From positions 1 through 57,500 of the forward strand of contig JAHFAI010000006.1 of assembly GCA_023250635.1 (NCBI GenBank): DNA of 57,500 nucleotides, given 5' to 3'. Source of the stretch: Deltaproteobacteria bacterium (GTDB lineage Bacteria > Bdellovibrionota_B > Oligoflexia > Oligoflexales > Bog-1112). A program made the translations under genes and the position numbers. Below are positions 22,585-31,836 of the stretch, one piece after another. The notes beneath the pieces are model-generated. The model worked only from the letters and a program-made list of their open reading frames with translations, searched no databases and was not told where the DNA came from. Numbering within the stretch: position 1 is the first letter of the stretch; every line of letters starts with the position of its first letter.

Positions 22585-22662
22585 CTTCCATGTTTTCTGG
22601 GTTTTATTCTCAATGTTTTATAGCATAGTACTTAATGAAAGGCGTATCAAATCGACTAACGA

Positions 22663-23043
22663 CTATTTGATTTCAATGGTCGCGCCTTCTTTTTCAAGCG
22701 CAGCTTTCATCTTCTCAGCTTCTTCCTTGCTAACCCCTTCTTTGAGGTTCTTAGGAGCGCCTTCGACCAAGTCTTTTGCTTCTTTCAGGCCCAAACCTGT
22801 AAATCCACGAACTTCCTTAATGACGTTAATTTTCTTATCGCCAAAGGCCTTCAAGACTACGGTAAATTCGGTCTGCTCTTCTTTCGCAGCACCGGCATCA
22901 GCGCCAGCAACGTGAGCAACAGCAACTGGAGCAGCAGCACTAACGCCGAAAACGCCTTCCAATTCCTTTACCAACGCAGCTGCGTCCAACAGGGTTAAGT
23001 TTCCTAGATATTCGACCACTTGTTCTTTAGTTAAACTAGACAT
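22663..23043 (-). CDS. rplL: 50S ribosomal protein L7/L12
   Basis: bL12 forms the stalk dimers that recruit translation factors. The 126-residue product has the helical dimerisation domain ([24 protein letters not shown]), an Ala-rich hinge (residues 34-52) and the C-terminal domain with [21 protein letters not shown]. Length is standard. GGAGG lies upstream of the ATG, fitting the need for several copies per ribosome. It follows rplJ by 66 bases. Confidence 0.97.
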   Translation of the reverse strand: MSSLTKEQVVEYLGNLTLLDAAALVKELEGVFGVSAAAPVAVAHVAGADAGAAKEEQTEFTVVLKAFGDKKINVIKEVRGFTGLGLKEAKDLVEGAPKNLKEGVSKEEAEKMKAALEKEGATIEIK

Positions 23044-23109
23044 TCTCTTTCCTCCGAGACTTTCTCAACTACCTCTGTGTAAGGCCAGTTGCTATTAAAC
23101 GTTACCCGA

Positions 23110-23634
23110 TTATGACTTCGCTTCTTTAATCGCGTTGATCACCCGAACCAGGTTCCCACTAACACCACCGATAACACGCAACAACCCTTGGTGGGGCGCC
23201 ACGATACTACCCAAAATCTTAGCCAGCAAGACTTCCTTGCTCGGCAACTGTGACAGGGCCTCGAGATCACTATACTCGAGAACATCCCCCGTCATTACCC
23301 CGCTCTTGACCTTGATCAGTTCGTGATCTTTAGCATAGGCCAGCAACGATTTTGCTGCCGCTGCAGCATCACCGTAAACAAAAATCCCAGCCAGAGGGCC
23401 TTTCAAACGATCGGTCAACAACACCACGTCGTCGTTGTTAACAATAGCTTTCTTAACAATGCGGTTGTTGAGTACTTTCAACTCGGCATTGACTTGACGT
23501 AATTTTACCCGAAGCTCAGCCATATCCGACGCCGTTGTCCCGCGAAATTCCGCGAGAAGACAGGCAGCCGTCTTATCAAAACGCGCGGAAAAGTCGTCGC
23601 GCAGCGCCATCTTATCAGCTTTAGTCTTAGCCAT
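23110..23634 (-). CDS. rplJ: 50S ribosomal protein L10
   Basis: uL10 anchors L12 dimers to the large subunit and represses its own operon. The 174-residue protein begins MAKTKADKMALRDDFSARFD, has the L10 core (LLAEFRGTTASDMAELRVKL, followed by LKVLNNRIVKKA) and the C-terminal helix that carries L12. AAGGAAGAAG precedes the ATG. The 77-base gap from rplA contains a hairpin that may be the site of autogenous control. Confidence 0.96.
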   Translation of the reverse strand: MAKTKADKMALRDDFSARFDKTAACLLAEFRGTTASDMAELRVKLRQVNAELKVLNNRIVKKAIVNNDDVVLLTDRLKGPLAGIFVYGDAAAAAKSLLAYAKDHELIKVKSGVMTGDVLEYSDLEALSQLPSKEVLLAKILGSIVAPHQGLLRVIGGVSGNLVRVINAIKEAKS

Positions 23635-23682
23635 TTTCTTCTTCCTTTAACTCGGTAAGGATCCTTAGCAACCAGTTCTCGT

Positions 23683-23702
23683 GGGGAGTATTGCCTCTCC
23701 CC
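23683..23702 (-). promoter_or_regulatory. Hairpin in the rplJ leader, possible L10 binding region
   Basis: On the minus strand GGGGAG pairs with CTCCCC across an eight-base loop, inside a purine-rich stretch starting ten bases after the rplA stop codon. No T run follows. In many bacteria L10 with L12 binds a structured leader here. The match to that role is by position only. Confidence 0.4.
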
Positions 23703-23711
23703 CAGCCACAC

Positions 23712-24404
23712 TTATCGGTAAGGGGTTGGGTCGATTTTAATTCCCGGTCCCATAGTTGCCGATAGAGCTATCCGTTTGAGATAGGTGCCTTTTGCCGTAC
23801 CAGGTTTTGCCTTATTAATGGCATCGATTACCGTACTGATGTTGTCGTGCAGCTCATTTGCCGCCATGCTTACCTTACCAACGGTAGTATGCACAATGCC
23901 TGCTTTGTCGATGCGGAATTGCGCCCGACCAGCTTTTAACTCACGAATCGCTGTGCCAACATCGAAGGTTACCGTGCCTAACTTGGGGTTCGGCATCAAG
24001 CCTCGTGGCCCCAATACTCGGCCTAGACGACCGACAACGGCCATCATATCAGGGGTCGCTACCACTTGATCAAAATCAAGCCAGCCGCCGCTGATTTTCT
24101 CAGCCAAATCGTCACCACCAACGAATTCAACACCGGCAGCTTGGGCTTCAGCTACTTTTTCACCTTTGGCAAATACCACAATCCGCACTTGCTTGCCCAA
24201 ACCATGGGGTAGAGGAGTAGCACCACGGATATTCTGATCTGCCTGACGGGGATCAAGATTGAGATTGATTGCTATATCAACAGTAGCAGGAAATTTTGCA
24301 TAGGAAGTCTGTTGAACAAGGCTCACCCCTTCGGCCAGGGAATAGAGCTTCGTGCGGTCGACCAGCGCCGCAACCTTCTTAAACTTTTTACCTTTTTTTG
24401 ACAT
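23712..24404 (-). CDS. rplA: 50S ribosomal protein L1
   Basis: uL1 forms the mobile L1 stalk and helps release E-site tRNA; it also represses translation of its own mRNA. The 230-residue protein begins MSKKGKKFKKVAALVD and carries the family signature around ATPDMMAVVGRLGRVLGPRGLMPNPKLGTVT and ends GPGIKIDPTPYR. I start at the ATG at 24404 with GGGAGG just upstream rather than at the TTG four codons earlier. It follows rplK by 83 bases. Confidence 0.97.
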   Translation of the reverse strand: MSKKGKKFKKVAALVDRTKLYSLAEGVSLVQQTSYAKFPATVDIAINLNLDPRQADQNIRGATPLPHGLGKQVRIVVFAKGEKVAEAQAAGVEFVGGDDLAEKISGGWLDFDQVVATPDMMAVVGRLGRVLGPRGLMPNPKLGTVTFDVGTAIRELKAGRAQFRIDKAGIVHTTVGKVSMAANELHDNISTVIDAINKAKPGTAKGTYLKRIALSATMGPGIKIDPTPYR

Positions 24405-24487
24405 CGAACCTCCCAAGGCAGTCCAAACGAGCAGTCTCTCAGTACTGCTCTCCTACCAGGTGACTTATGCTTGCGAACAGAGGGTTT

Positions 24488-24910
24488 TTAAGAAACCGCA
24501 ATGCCCATACTACGAGCCGAACCCATAACGATTTTCTCAGCCGCTTCGGAATCGTAAGCGTTGAGATCAACCATCTTGGTTTTGGCGATTTCTTTTACTT
24601 GCGCCATGCTGATAGACCCTGCACTGTCCTTACCGGGGGTCTTTGAGCCTTTAGGCACGCCAGCGGCGCGCTTAATCAACTGAGAAACCGGCGGGGTCTT
24701 GGTAATAAACGTGAAAGACTTGTCGCTATAGATGGTGATAATCGTTGGGAGAATATCACCAGCTTGCTTCTGAGTCCGAGCGTTAAATTCCTTGCAAAAG
24801 CCCATAATATTGACGCCCTTTGGACCGAGAGCGGTACCAATTGGGGGTGCTGGGTTTGCTTTGCCAGCATGAATATGTAGTTTTACAAGTGCCGCAACTT
24901 TCTTGGCCAC
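24488..24910 (-). CDS. rplK: 50S ribosomal protein L11
   Basis: uL11 binds the GTPase-associated centre of 23S rRNA and is needed for the RelA response. The 140-residue product shows [35 protein letters not shown] and the C-terminal rRNA-binding part with [10 protein letters not shown] and the SARSMGI ending. The prolines that contact thiopeptide antibiotics are present. The 124-base gap to nusG contains two short inverted repeats (CTAGC/GCTAG and ATGGG/CCCAT). Confidence 0.97.
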   Translation of the reverse strand: MAKKVAALVKLHIHAGKANPAPPIGTALGPKGVNIMGFCKEFNARTQKQAGDILPTIITIYSDKSFTFITKTPPVSQLIKRAAGVPKGSKTPGKDSAGSISMAQVKEIAKTKMVDLNAYDSEAAEKIVMGSARSMGIAVS

Positions 24911-25034
24911 TAGCCTGCCTCCGTTATCACCCTACGCTAGCTATATCAAGCTAGTGCTGTTCCTGAAACATAAATGGGTTCTTTATGCCCATTACCACAA
25001 TTTGTCAAACTAAAAAGCTTCCTGAGAACTTGTC

Positions 25035-25736
25035 TTAGGCGATCTTCTCGACCTGATTGTAAGACAACTCCACCGGGGTCTCGCGGCCGAAGATACTGAC
25101 GAGCACCTTCAACTTCATCTTGTCGGGACGAACTTCATCCACCACCCCATCAAAGTTGGTAAATGGTCCATCAACCACTTTAACGTGTTCACCCTTGCTA
25201 AATTGCAACTTGCTCGCCACAGCGCGCATTTTTGCACTATATGCTTTGGGATTTAACAAGCGTAAGACATCTCGATCCGGCAAAGGACGGGGACTTTTAC
25301 GATTACCGACGAAACCGGTGACTTTAGGGGTCGCCGCTACGCAGGCCATGGTTTGGTCGTTAAGGGCCATCTGTACAATAATATAGCCAGGAAAAGAAGT
25401 CTTATCGACAAGCTTCTTTTTGCCGCTTTTCAAAATCTTCTCAGTCACCACTTTAGGAATGAAAACATCCCCAAAACTCTCCTCAAGCCCCGCTTTTGTG
25501 ATGCGTTCCCGGAGATTGAGTTTTACAGAATCTTCAGAACCTGAGTAGGTATTGACGATAAACCACTTAAAACGAGGATCCGTAATCTGACGACGTTCCT
25601 CATCACTAAGCTGATCATCTTCATGAGCACCAGGCGCTCCTGGAGATCCCGCTTTATCAGCGGCAGCGTGCTCGTTACGAGCACTGTACCCATCGTCATT
25701 AACATCGTCCGAGCGATTGTTATCAAGCGGCTCCAT
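25035..25736 (-). CDS. nusG: Transcription termination/antitermination factor NusG
   Basis: NusG binds RNA polymerase and links it to Rho or to the ribosome. Residues from about 57 form the NGN domain (KWFIVNTYSGSEDSVKLNL, then FGDVFIPKV, FPGYIIVQM), and the C-terminal KOW domain carries FSKGEHVKVVDGPFTNFDGVV with SIFGRETPVELSYNQVEKI. At 233 residues it is about 50 longer than E. coli NusG, because an acidic, Asp/Gly/Ala-rich stretch (1-55) precedes the fold. No suitable later start exists right at the NGN domain. The extension is probably disordered. Confidence 0.95.
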   Translation of the reverse strand: MEPLDNNRSDDVNDDGYSARNEHAAADKAGSPGAPGAHEDDQLSDEERRQITDPRFKWFIVNTYSGSEDSVKLNLRERITKAGLEESFGDVFIPKVVTEKILKSGKKKLVDKTSFPGYIIVQMALNDQTMACVAATPKVTGFVGNRKSPRPLPDRDVLRLLNPKAYSAKMRAVASKLQFSKGEHVKVVDGPFTNFDGVVDEVRPDKMKLKVLVSIFGRETPVELSYNQVEKIA

Positions 25737-25855
25737 TACCCCGTACCTCGATAATAAACTAAAGTAAGAGCCCCACCCCGCGGTGGAGCCTGAGTAAACT
25801 AACCCCTCACCAGGCTGGGTAGCTTACGAATAAATACGCGATTTGAAGTGGTGAA

Positions 25856-26236
25856 TTAAGGGAGAATAAGCTGTAAAATCTTAGCCCATAATAAATCAAA
25901 GACACTGAGTATAACCGCAAATATTGCTACCACCACCGCAACAATAATTGTCATCTTTTTTGTATCCGGCATACTCGGCCAAGTCACTTTGCGAATCTCA
26001 CCGATGGTTGCCAGGTGAAACTCGCGCCGCTCAGTAGAAACGCGCAGATAATAAACAGCGGCAAATCCACAAGCCAGCGCCACTAAACGACTCAACAGCG
26101 GATACCAGCTGTCATAGCGCTCGCTCCAACCAGCAATCGAGCCAAGGGTTTCAAGTGCCAACAGGGTGATGTACGCTGAAAACAGCGCAAAAGCACCGTG
26201 GCAAATGCTCAACCAGGTAGCGTCGTCTTTTCCCAT
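25856..26236 (-). CDS. secE: Preprotein translocase subunit SecE
   Basis: SecE clamps SecY in the Sec channel. The 126-residue product has three membrane helices, as in E. coli rather than the single helix of most bacteria: two near residues 12-35 and 45-70, then the conserved GEIRKVTWPSMPDTKKM amphipathic segment and the last helix (MTIIVAVVVAIFAVILSVFDL). I start at MGKDDATWLS (26236), with AAGGA and GGGAG upstream; the frame continues upstream into the tRNA-Trp region but that part is not SecE. It lies between tRNA-Trp and nusG. Confidence 0.94.
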   Translation of the reverse strand: MGKDDATWLSICHGAFALFSAYITLLALETLGSIAGWSERYDSWYPLLSRLVALACGFAAVYYLRVSTERREFHLATIGEIRKVTWPSMPDTKKMTIIVAVVVAIFAVILSVFDLLWAKILQLILP

Positions 26237-26284
26237 TTTTCCTTGCTCCCTCTGTTTCCAGGAGTAGTGACAGATAAAACAGTG

Positions 26285-26357
26285 CAGGCGAGGAGGGACT
26301 CGAACCCCCAGCAAGCGGATTTGGAATCCGCTGTTCTACCATTGGAACTACTCGCCT
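26285..26357 (-). tRNA. tRNA-Trp (anticodon CCA)
   Basis: The acceptor arm AGGCGAG pairs fully with CTCGCCT. The anticodon stem GCGGA/TCCGC carries the loop TTCCAAA, and the T arm has GGTTCGAGTCC. The discriminator base is G, as expected for tryptophan. The 3' CCA is not encoded (CAC follows), unlike the other tRNAs of this cluster. It lies between tuf and secE, the classic position. Confidence 0.95.
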
Positions 26358-26368
26358 ATAACACTGTC

Positions 26369-27562
<1,194 letters not shown>

Positions 27563-27670
27563 CTCATCCTCCAAAATGAACGGCGATTTCTTGTACTATC
27601 GCCACGGCTGGTTGTAAGACGCATTCCTTGCGCTTACATAATTATTCTAAGGCACTACCTATACAATATC

Positions 27671-27745
<75 letters not shown>

Positions 27746-27888
27746 TTTCATTTGGGGATTCAAGGTCCCATCCAAGCATGGTCCCTTTTTCTAAGGCTTG
27801 CCCATCTTTTCGGGGCGGTCTGGCGACCCACTAGACCCTGGTAAAGGGACTATTGTGCGTCGAAAGAACACCCATGGCAAGGGCCAAA

Positions 27889-27965
27889 TGGAGCGGGAGA
27901 CGGGATTCGAACCCGCGACCCTTAGCTTGGAAGGCTAATGCTCTAGCCAGCTGAGCTACTCCCGC
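27889..27965 (-). tRNA. tRNA-Gly (anticodon TCC)
   Basis: The acceptor GCGGGAG pairs with CTCCCGC, discriminator T is right for glycine, and the anticodon loop CTTCCAA gives TCC. The T arm has GGTTCGAATCC. CCA is encoded at 27889-27891. A 143-base spacer with a pair of inverted octamers (GTCCCTTT/AAAGGGAC) separates it from tRNA-Thr(GGT). Confidence 0.95.
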
Positions 27966-27995
27966 ACGTAATTTGGCGGAACACTATGGGCAAAA

Positions 27996-28081
27996 TGGTG
28001 GAGGGGATAGGTTTCGAACCTATGTAGACCGAAGTCAGCGGGTTTACAGCCCGCCCCCTTTGACCGCTCGGGCACCCCTCC
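27996..28081 (-). tRNA. tRNA-Tyr (anticodon GTA)
   Basis: The acceptor GGAGGGG pairs with CCCCTCC, discriminator A. The anticodon stem GCGGG/CCCGC carries the loop CTGTAAA with anticodon GTA, and the long variable arm marks a class II tRNA, as expected for tyrosine. CCA is encoded (27996-27998). Confidence 0.95.
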
Positions 28082-28097
28082 AAAATGCTGCTTTCTC

Positions 28098-28173
28098 TGG
28101 AGCTGGCTATAGGCTTCGAACCTACGACCTGCTGATTACAAATCAGCTGCTCTACCAACTGAGCTAAGCCAGC
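28098..28173 (-). tRNA. tRNA-Thr (anticodon TGT)
   Basis: The acceptor GCTGGCT pairs with AGCCAGC, the D arm is AGCTCAGTTGGTAGAGC, and the anticodon stem CTGAT/ATCAG carries the loop TTGTAAT in register with anticodon TGT. CCA is encoded (28098-28100). It is the first tRNA of the cluster, corresponding to thrU of E. coli. Confidence 0.95.
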
Positions 28174-28232
28174 ATGCTGTATCAACCGAAGCCTACTTTT
28201 TCAAGTAATATTTCAGCAATACGGAGACAGTA

Positions 28233-28259
28233 AGTATCGCAGGTTCGAGAGATCGTCAA
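28233..28259 (-). promoter_or_regulatory. Candidate promoter of the tRNA-tuf cluster
   Basis: On the minus strand TTGACG (28254-28259) is followed after 15 bases by GATACT (28233-28238), preceded by TGC as in an extended -10. The site lies about 60 bases before the first tRNA and inside the only gap between the methyltransferase gene and the tRNA cluster. The short spacer lowers confidence. Confidence 0.45.
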
Positions 28260-28276
28260 GCCTAGAACAGTAAAAC

Positions 28277-29041
28277 CTATGTTTTTTCCTGATCAAAAAG
28301 ACCGCGCAGCAGAATTCCTGCTGCGACTGAGACATTCAAGGAACCAAGCCCTGCTTCAGCCCCGTGAATGGTGACGGCTCTATCGCTGAGTTTTTTTATT
28401 ACAGGGGAGATGCCCCTGTCTTCAGCTCCCATTACTAAGACACTGCGCTCATAGATATTGCGAAACTCAGCAAAGGACTCTCCCGCCATATCTGCAGTAA
28501 GTATCCAATACTCCATGTCTTTAAGTTTTCGAAGCACCCGGCTTAGATTGGTTACTTCGACGAGGTCCACAAAAGCAAAGGCCCCCTGGGCGGTGGCTAC
28601 CGAGGCCGGGGTAAGCAGGACCTGGCGGCGAGCTGGGACGATTATTTCTTTGATTCCAAAATAACAGGCACTGCGAGCGATGGCCCCTAAATTTCGTGGG
28701 TCAGTGATATGGTCAAGGGCAAGAATACGGTCGTGCTGACGTCCCTTGATACGTCGGCAAAACGTATCCTCGTCCATGGTACTATGCTCGACCACGGCGC
28801 TGAGATGCTTACTGCTGACCGAAGGGATCATCTCGACGGGGATACCCTGGAGGGAGGGATAGTGAGCGATCTTTTGTAAGCCCCCACTGGTGGCCATAAT
28901 TTTTTTAATCGAGCGGGGGCGAAAACGTAAATAGACCTCTATAGCAGCAAGGCTATCCACAATAAAAGGCTCCGGCTCATCGCCAGCCTTGCTCTTATCT
29001 TTAAAGCGTGGTTTGAAGGGGGCTCTGCTCGGTTTCTTCAC
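28277..29041 (-). CDS. TrmH/SpoU-family RNA 2'-O-methyltransferase, RlmB-like
   Basis: SpoU-class enzymes methylate ribose 2'-OH groups with S-adenosylmethionine held in a deep trefoil knot. The three family motifs are present: ITDPRNLGAIARSA (motif 1), SVLVMGAEDRGIS (motif 2) and GLGSLNVSVAAGILL (motif 3). An N-terminal substrate-binding domain of about 95 residues precedes, as in RlmB, which modifies G2251 of 23S rRNA; a basic leader with many Lys and Arg is extra. It starts at a GTG with AAGGA six bases upstream. It lies directly before the tRNA cluster and 22 bases after the DUF4388 gene. A tRNA target cannot be excluded. Confidence 0.88.
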   Translation of the reverse strand: MKKPSRAPFKPRFKDKSKAGDEPEPFIVDSLAAIEVYLRFRPRSIKKIMATSGGLQKIAHYPSLQGIPVEMIPSVSSKHLSAVVEHSTMDEDTFCRRIKGRQHDRILALDHITDPRNLGAIARSACYFGIKEIIVPARRQVLLTPASVATAQGAFAFVDLVEVTNLSRVLRKLKDMEYWILTADMAGESFAEFRNIYERSVLVMGAEDRGISPVIKKLSDRAVTIHGAEAGLGSLNVSVAAGILLRGLFDQEKT

Positions 29042-29062
29042 GGGGGGTCCTTCATAGGGAGA

Positions 29063-30322
29063 TTAACGCTGGGAATACTGGTCAAAAACCTCGCGAACCT
29101 TCTGGTGCGCGGCCGGGCTCAGCAGGTCATAGGCGAGCTGCACAACGAAGCACTGCAGTTTTTTAACCGCTTTTAACATTGCCGGGAGAGTAGCTCGAGA
29201 GGCCTCGGCGAGGCAATACAGATTTACAGCTGCTTCCGTATCTATCTGCCCAGAGGGGCTGAGACAGCGGAAGGAGACCCCTGGCTGATCGATACCACCA
29301 ATCAGCCCACTGAGAACTTCGAGGGGAAGGGCCTTATTTTCGTTGCCAGCATGGTGCTGGACTGCCTGGACAAGCAAATTATAGGCCTGAATTTGTTGTT
29401 TGAGAGGGATCAGCTCCGGCTTTACCGTAGCAAGGGGAGGGCGCAGCCCTTCGATGCTCAGCTTTTCCTGTTGCCAATAATCTAAAATCTGAGCGTAGGT
29501 ATAGGAGGGGGGCAGCCTCACCTGGCTACTCACCGTATCGGCCTGGGGATTGGCCTTGAGAATCCGCAAAAACTCCTGCCAAAAAGTGTCGTCCTCATTA
29601 ACGTTGGAAGTAGCGGTGGCGAATTCACCATTGAGCCGTAACTTCGTATGGGGGGTAAGTCGCTGCTGAAAGGACTCAAGCAGCGAGCCAAAAGCATAGC
29701 AAGCTGCTAAAAACTGCGAGTTCGAACCGTCGAGGGAAATCACATTGGCCTGGCTAAAAGTTTGGGGGTAGATTTCCAGGTAACAGCTCTCGGGGTAAAA
29801 AAGTGATTTTACGACGTGGCGTACCTGCAAGCACAGAGCCTCCCACAGTTGCCGCGGAGAGAAAGAATGTAAATTAAGAAGGACTTGTCCGAATTTGGTA
29901 TTTTCGCCCACCAGGCTTCCATAATGATGCAAGCTCTCGAGAGAAATTGAACCCTGACGATACAAGACTTCACCGAGGCGGTCAGCAAGCAGGGACGAGC
30001 CTGCAAAGGCGATTTCCCCCTGACGAAGTTCCAGGGTTTTGGCTGCTATGCCACAATCAAGGGCAAGAGTACCGCTCCACCCTTCTCGGCAAAACTGCTG
30101 GAGGAGGCTGTGGAGAGTGCTACGAGAGACCTGGCTAAATTCTGCAGGTGCCGGTGGAGGTGCAAGAGAAGTGACGAGCCCTCCCTCCCTCTGGAGGAGC
30201 AAGCGCCTGGTTCCCAGGGGAACCGCCTGCCACGAACCCGTTGCTTCACCTAGACTGTCCACCCCCTCGATAATAAGTTGCTTGCTACCCTGCTTGACCC
30301 TTAGGGGAGAATTAGTAGCCAC
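29063..30322 (-). CDS. DUF4388 (PATAN-like) domain protein
   Basis: A 419-residue cytoplasmic protein. Residues about 68-160 match the DUF4388 pattern: a Gly-rich turn GWSGTLALDCG, a short beta strand ending in QGEIAFAGS, then ADRLGEVLYRQGSISLESL, and a later GENTKFGQVLLNLHSFSPRQL. Such domains occur in deltaproteobacterial and cyanobacterial regulators near two-component systems. The C-terminal half is helical and unassigned. The start is a GTG with AGGAGG close upstream. It lies 28 bases after the NtrX-like gene, so it is probably co-transcribed with it and may work with it. Confidence 0.7.
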   Translation of the reverse strand: MATNSPLRVKQGSKQLIIEGVDSLGEATGSWQAVPLGTRRLLLQREGGLVTSLAPPPAPAEFSQVSRSTLHSLLQQFCREGWSGTLALDCGIAAKTLELRQGEIAFAGSSLLADRLGEVLYRQGSISLESLHHYGSLVGENTKFGQVLLNLHSFSPRQLWEALCLQVRHVVKSLFYPESCYLEIYPQTFSQANVISLDGSNSQFLAACYAFGSLLESFQQRLTPHTKLRLNGEFATATSNVNEDDTFWQEFLRILKANPQADTVSSQVRLPPSYTYAQILDYWQQEKLSIEGLRPPLATVKPELIPLKQQIQAYNLLVQAVQHHAGNENKALPLEVLSGLIGGIDQPGVSFRCLSPSGQIDTEAAVNLYCLAEASRATLPAMLKAVKKLQCFVVQLAYDLLSPAAHQKVREVFDQYSQR

Positions 30323-30350
30323 TGAGCCTCCTCACCAGAAAAATATAGTT

Positions 30351-31736
30351 TTAGGGTTTAAGTCGCTTCGAATCAATATCGTAGGTGCGTAGTTTGCGAT
30401 GAAGATTGGAACGTTCGATACCGATTTCTTCAGCTGTTTTTGAAATATTCCAATTAAATTCCTCTAATTTTTCTATTATGAAAAGCTTTTCAAAATTATT
30501 ACGCGCTTCTTTGAGAGTAGTACCATCGGGCGCTTGACCATTATCATTACGCTCCTGCTCACTGGCAAGCGGCAGATGCTTATGAAGATCAGCGGGTCTG
30601 ATGATTTCCCCGGGCACCAAGATACAGAGACGCTCGATTAGATTGCGCAGCTCGCGCACGTTACCGGGCCATTCATAGGTTGCCAAAATTGCCAAAGAGT
30701 CTTTGGGGAGGATCTTCTTGTCCTCGCGCAACTCCCGGGAAATGACCGTAAGAAAATGCTCCGCTAACAGCAGAATATCTTCAGGATGCTCGCGCAAAGG
30801 TGGCATGTGAATGGGGATTACGTTGAGACGATAAAACAGATCTTCACGAAAATTCCCTTTTTTAATTTCGCTATGGAGATTTTTATTAGTAGCGGCTATT
30901 ACCCGCACATCCACCGAAATTACCTGAGTATCACCGAGACGCTCAAAGGTCTGTTCCTGTAAAATACGGAGAATTTTCGCCTGAGTTTTAAGCGACATAT
31001 CGCCGATTTCATCCAAAAACAGGGTGCCTTGGTGGGCCAGTTCGAATTTTCCCATTTTGGCAGCCACCGCACTGGTAAACGCCCCCTTGGCATGACCAAA
31101 GAGCTCGCTTTCAATCAGTTCCTCGGGAATAGCAGCACAGTTAACCGCGACAAAGGCGGAAGTAGAACGACTGCTCTGCCCATGAATATTATGCGCCACC
31201 ACCTCCTTGCCCGTACCATTCTCACCAGTAATCAACACCCAGCTGTTGCGTGGTGCCACTTTGACGATTTGCCGATGAATCGCCCTAATTTGCTCAGATT
31301 CACCGATAAGATCGTAGCTAGCCTTGCGGGCTTCACTATGTTCTTGAGCGTGTTTTTTGGTTTCAATTTGTTTGATCAAGGGTAAAATTTTTTCAAGGGA
31401 AAGGGGTTTTTCAAGAAAATCACAGGCTCCCAACTTGGTCGCCTTAACCGCAGTTTCAATATTCCCGTGCCCACTCATGATAACTATGGGCACCGTATCC
31501 TTAAATTCCTTCATTTTTTGCAGGGTTTGAATACCGTCGATGCCTTCCATCCATACATCGAGAAGCACCAGGTCTACGCCCTGTCTCTTAAAAAGCTCAA
31601 AACCGCGCGTACCATTTGCCGCAGTTACACTATTCCATTTTTCGTCAGAGAAAATCCCCGCAAGGGTTGAACAAATGCTGGGCTCGTCATCGACGATCAG
31701 CACCTGCAACGGTGATTTTTTGTGCTTATCTTTCAT
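30351..31736 (-). CDS. NtrC/NtrX-family sigma54 response regulator
   Basis: A 461-residue activator with a receiver domain (acidic pair D16/D17, phospho-acceptor D60 in [10 protein letters not shown]), a sigma54-interacting AAA+ domain (Walker A GENGTGKE, Walker [11 protein letters not shown]) and a Fis-type helix-turn-helix ([21 protein letters not shown]). The loop that contacts sigma54 reads GAFTSA instead of GAFTGA. The domain order and the RSNLHRKL end are most like NtrX. I start at the ATG at 31736 (GGGAG upstream); the frame is open further upstream but that part is unrelated. The NtrY-like kinase at 43.2-45.5 kb is a plausible partner, although the two genes are apart. Confidence 0.9.
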   Translation of the reverse strand: MKDKHKKSPLQVLIVDDEPSICSTLAGIFSDEKWNSVTAANGTRGFELFKRQGVDLVLLDVWMEGIDGIQTLQKMKEFKDTVPIVIMSGHGNIETAVKATKLGACDFLEKPLSLEKILPLIKQIETKKHAQEHSEARKASYDLIGESEQIRAIHRQIVKVAPRNSWVLITGENGTGKEVVAHNIHGQSSRSTSAFVAVNCAAIPEELIESELFGHAKGAFTSAVAAKMGKFELAHQGTLFLDEIGDMSLKTQAKILRILQEQTFERLGDTQVISVDVRVIAATNKNLHSEIKKGNFREDLFYRLNVIPIHMPPLREHPEDILLLAEHFLTVISRELREDKKILPKDSLAILATYEWPGNVRELRNLIERLCILVPGEIIRPADLHKHLPLASEQERNDNGQAPDGTTLKEARNNFEKLFIIEKLEEFNWNISKTAEEIGIERSNLHRKLRTYDIDSKRLKP

Positions 31737-31764
31737 GTAGCTCCCTCGATAGTCCCTTATCCTG

Positions 31765-31770
31765 ATTATA
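31765..31770 (-). promoter_or_regulatory. Perfect -10 box upstream of the NtrX-like gene
   Basis: TATAAT is present on the minus strand 29 bases before the ATG. No good -35 lies 16-18 bases upstream (TTTCGT is the nearest). It may be a weak or activator-dependent promoter. Confidence 0.35.
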
Positions 31771-31807
31771 GTATAAGAGTATTGTTGACGAAACCATAGG
31801 CTCTTAA

Positions 31808-31833
31808 GCGCTGGGGGCTTCAGCGCCACGGCC
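31808..31833 (+). repeat. Possible degenerate copy of the element A end hairpin
   Basis: GCGCCACGGCC (31823-31833) is identical to one arm of the end hairpin of element A, and AGCGCTG faces CAGCGCC across seven bases. It overlaps the last codons and 3' flank of the Rieske oxidoreductase gene. The other arm has decayed, so the relation to element A is tentative. Confidence 0.4.
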
Positions 31834-31836
31834 AGC

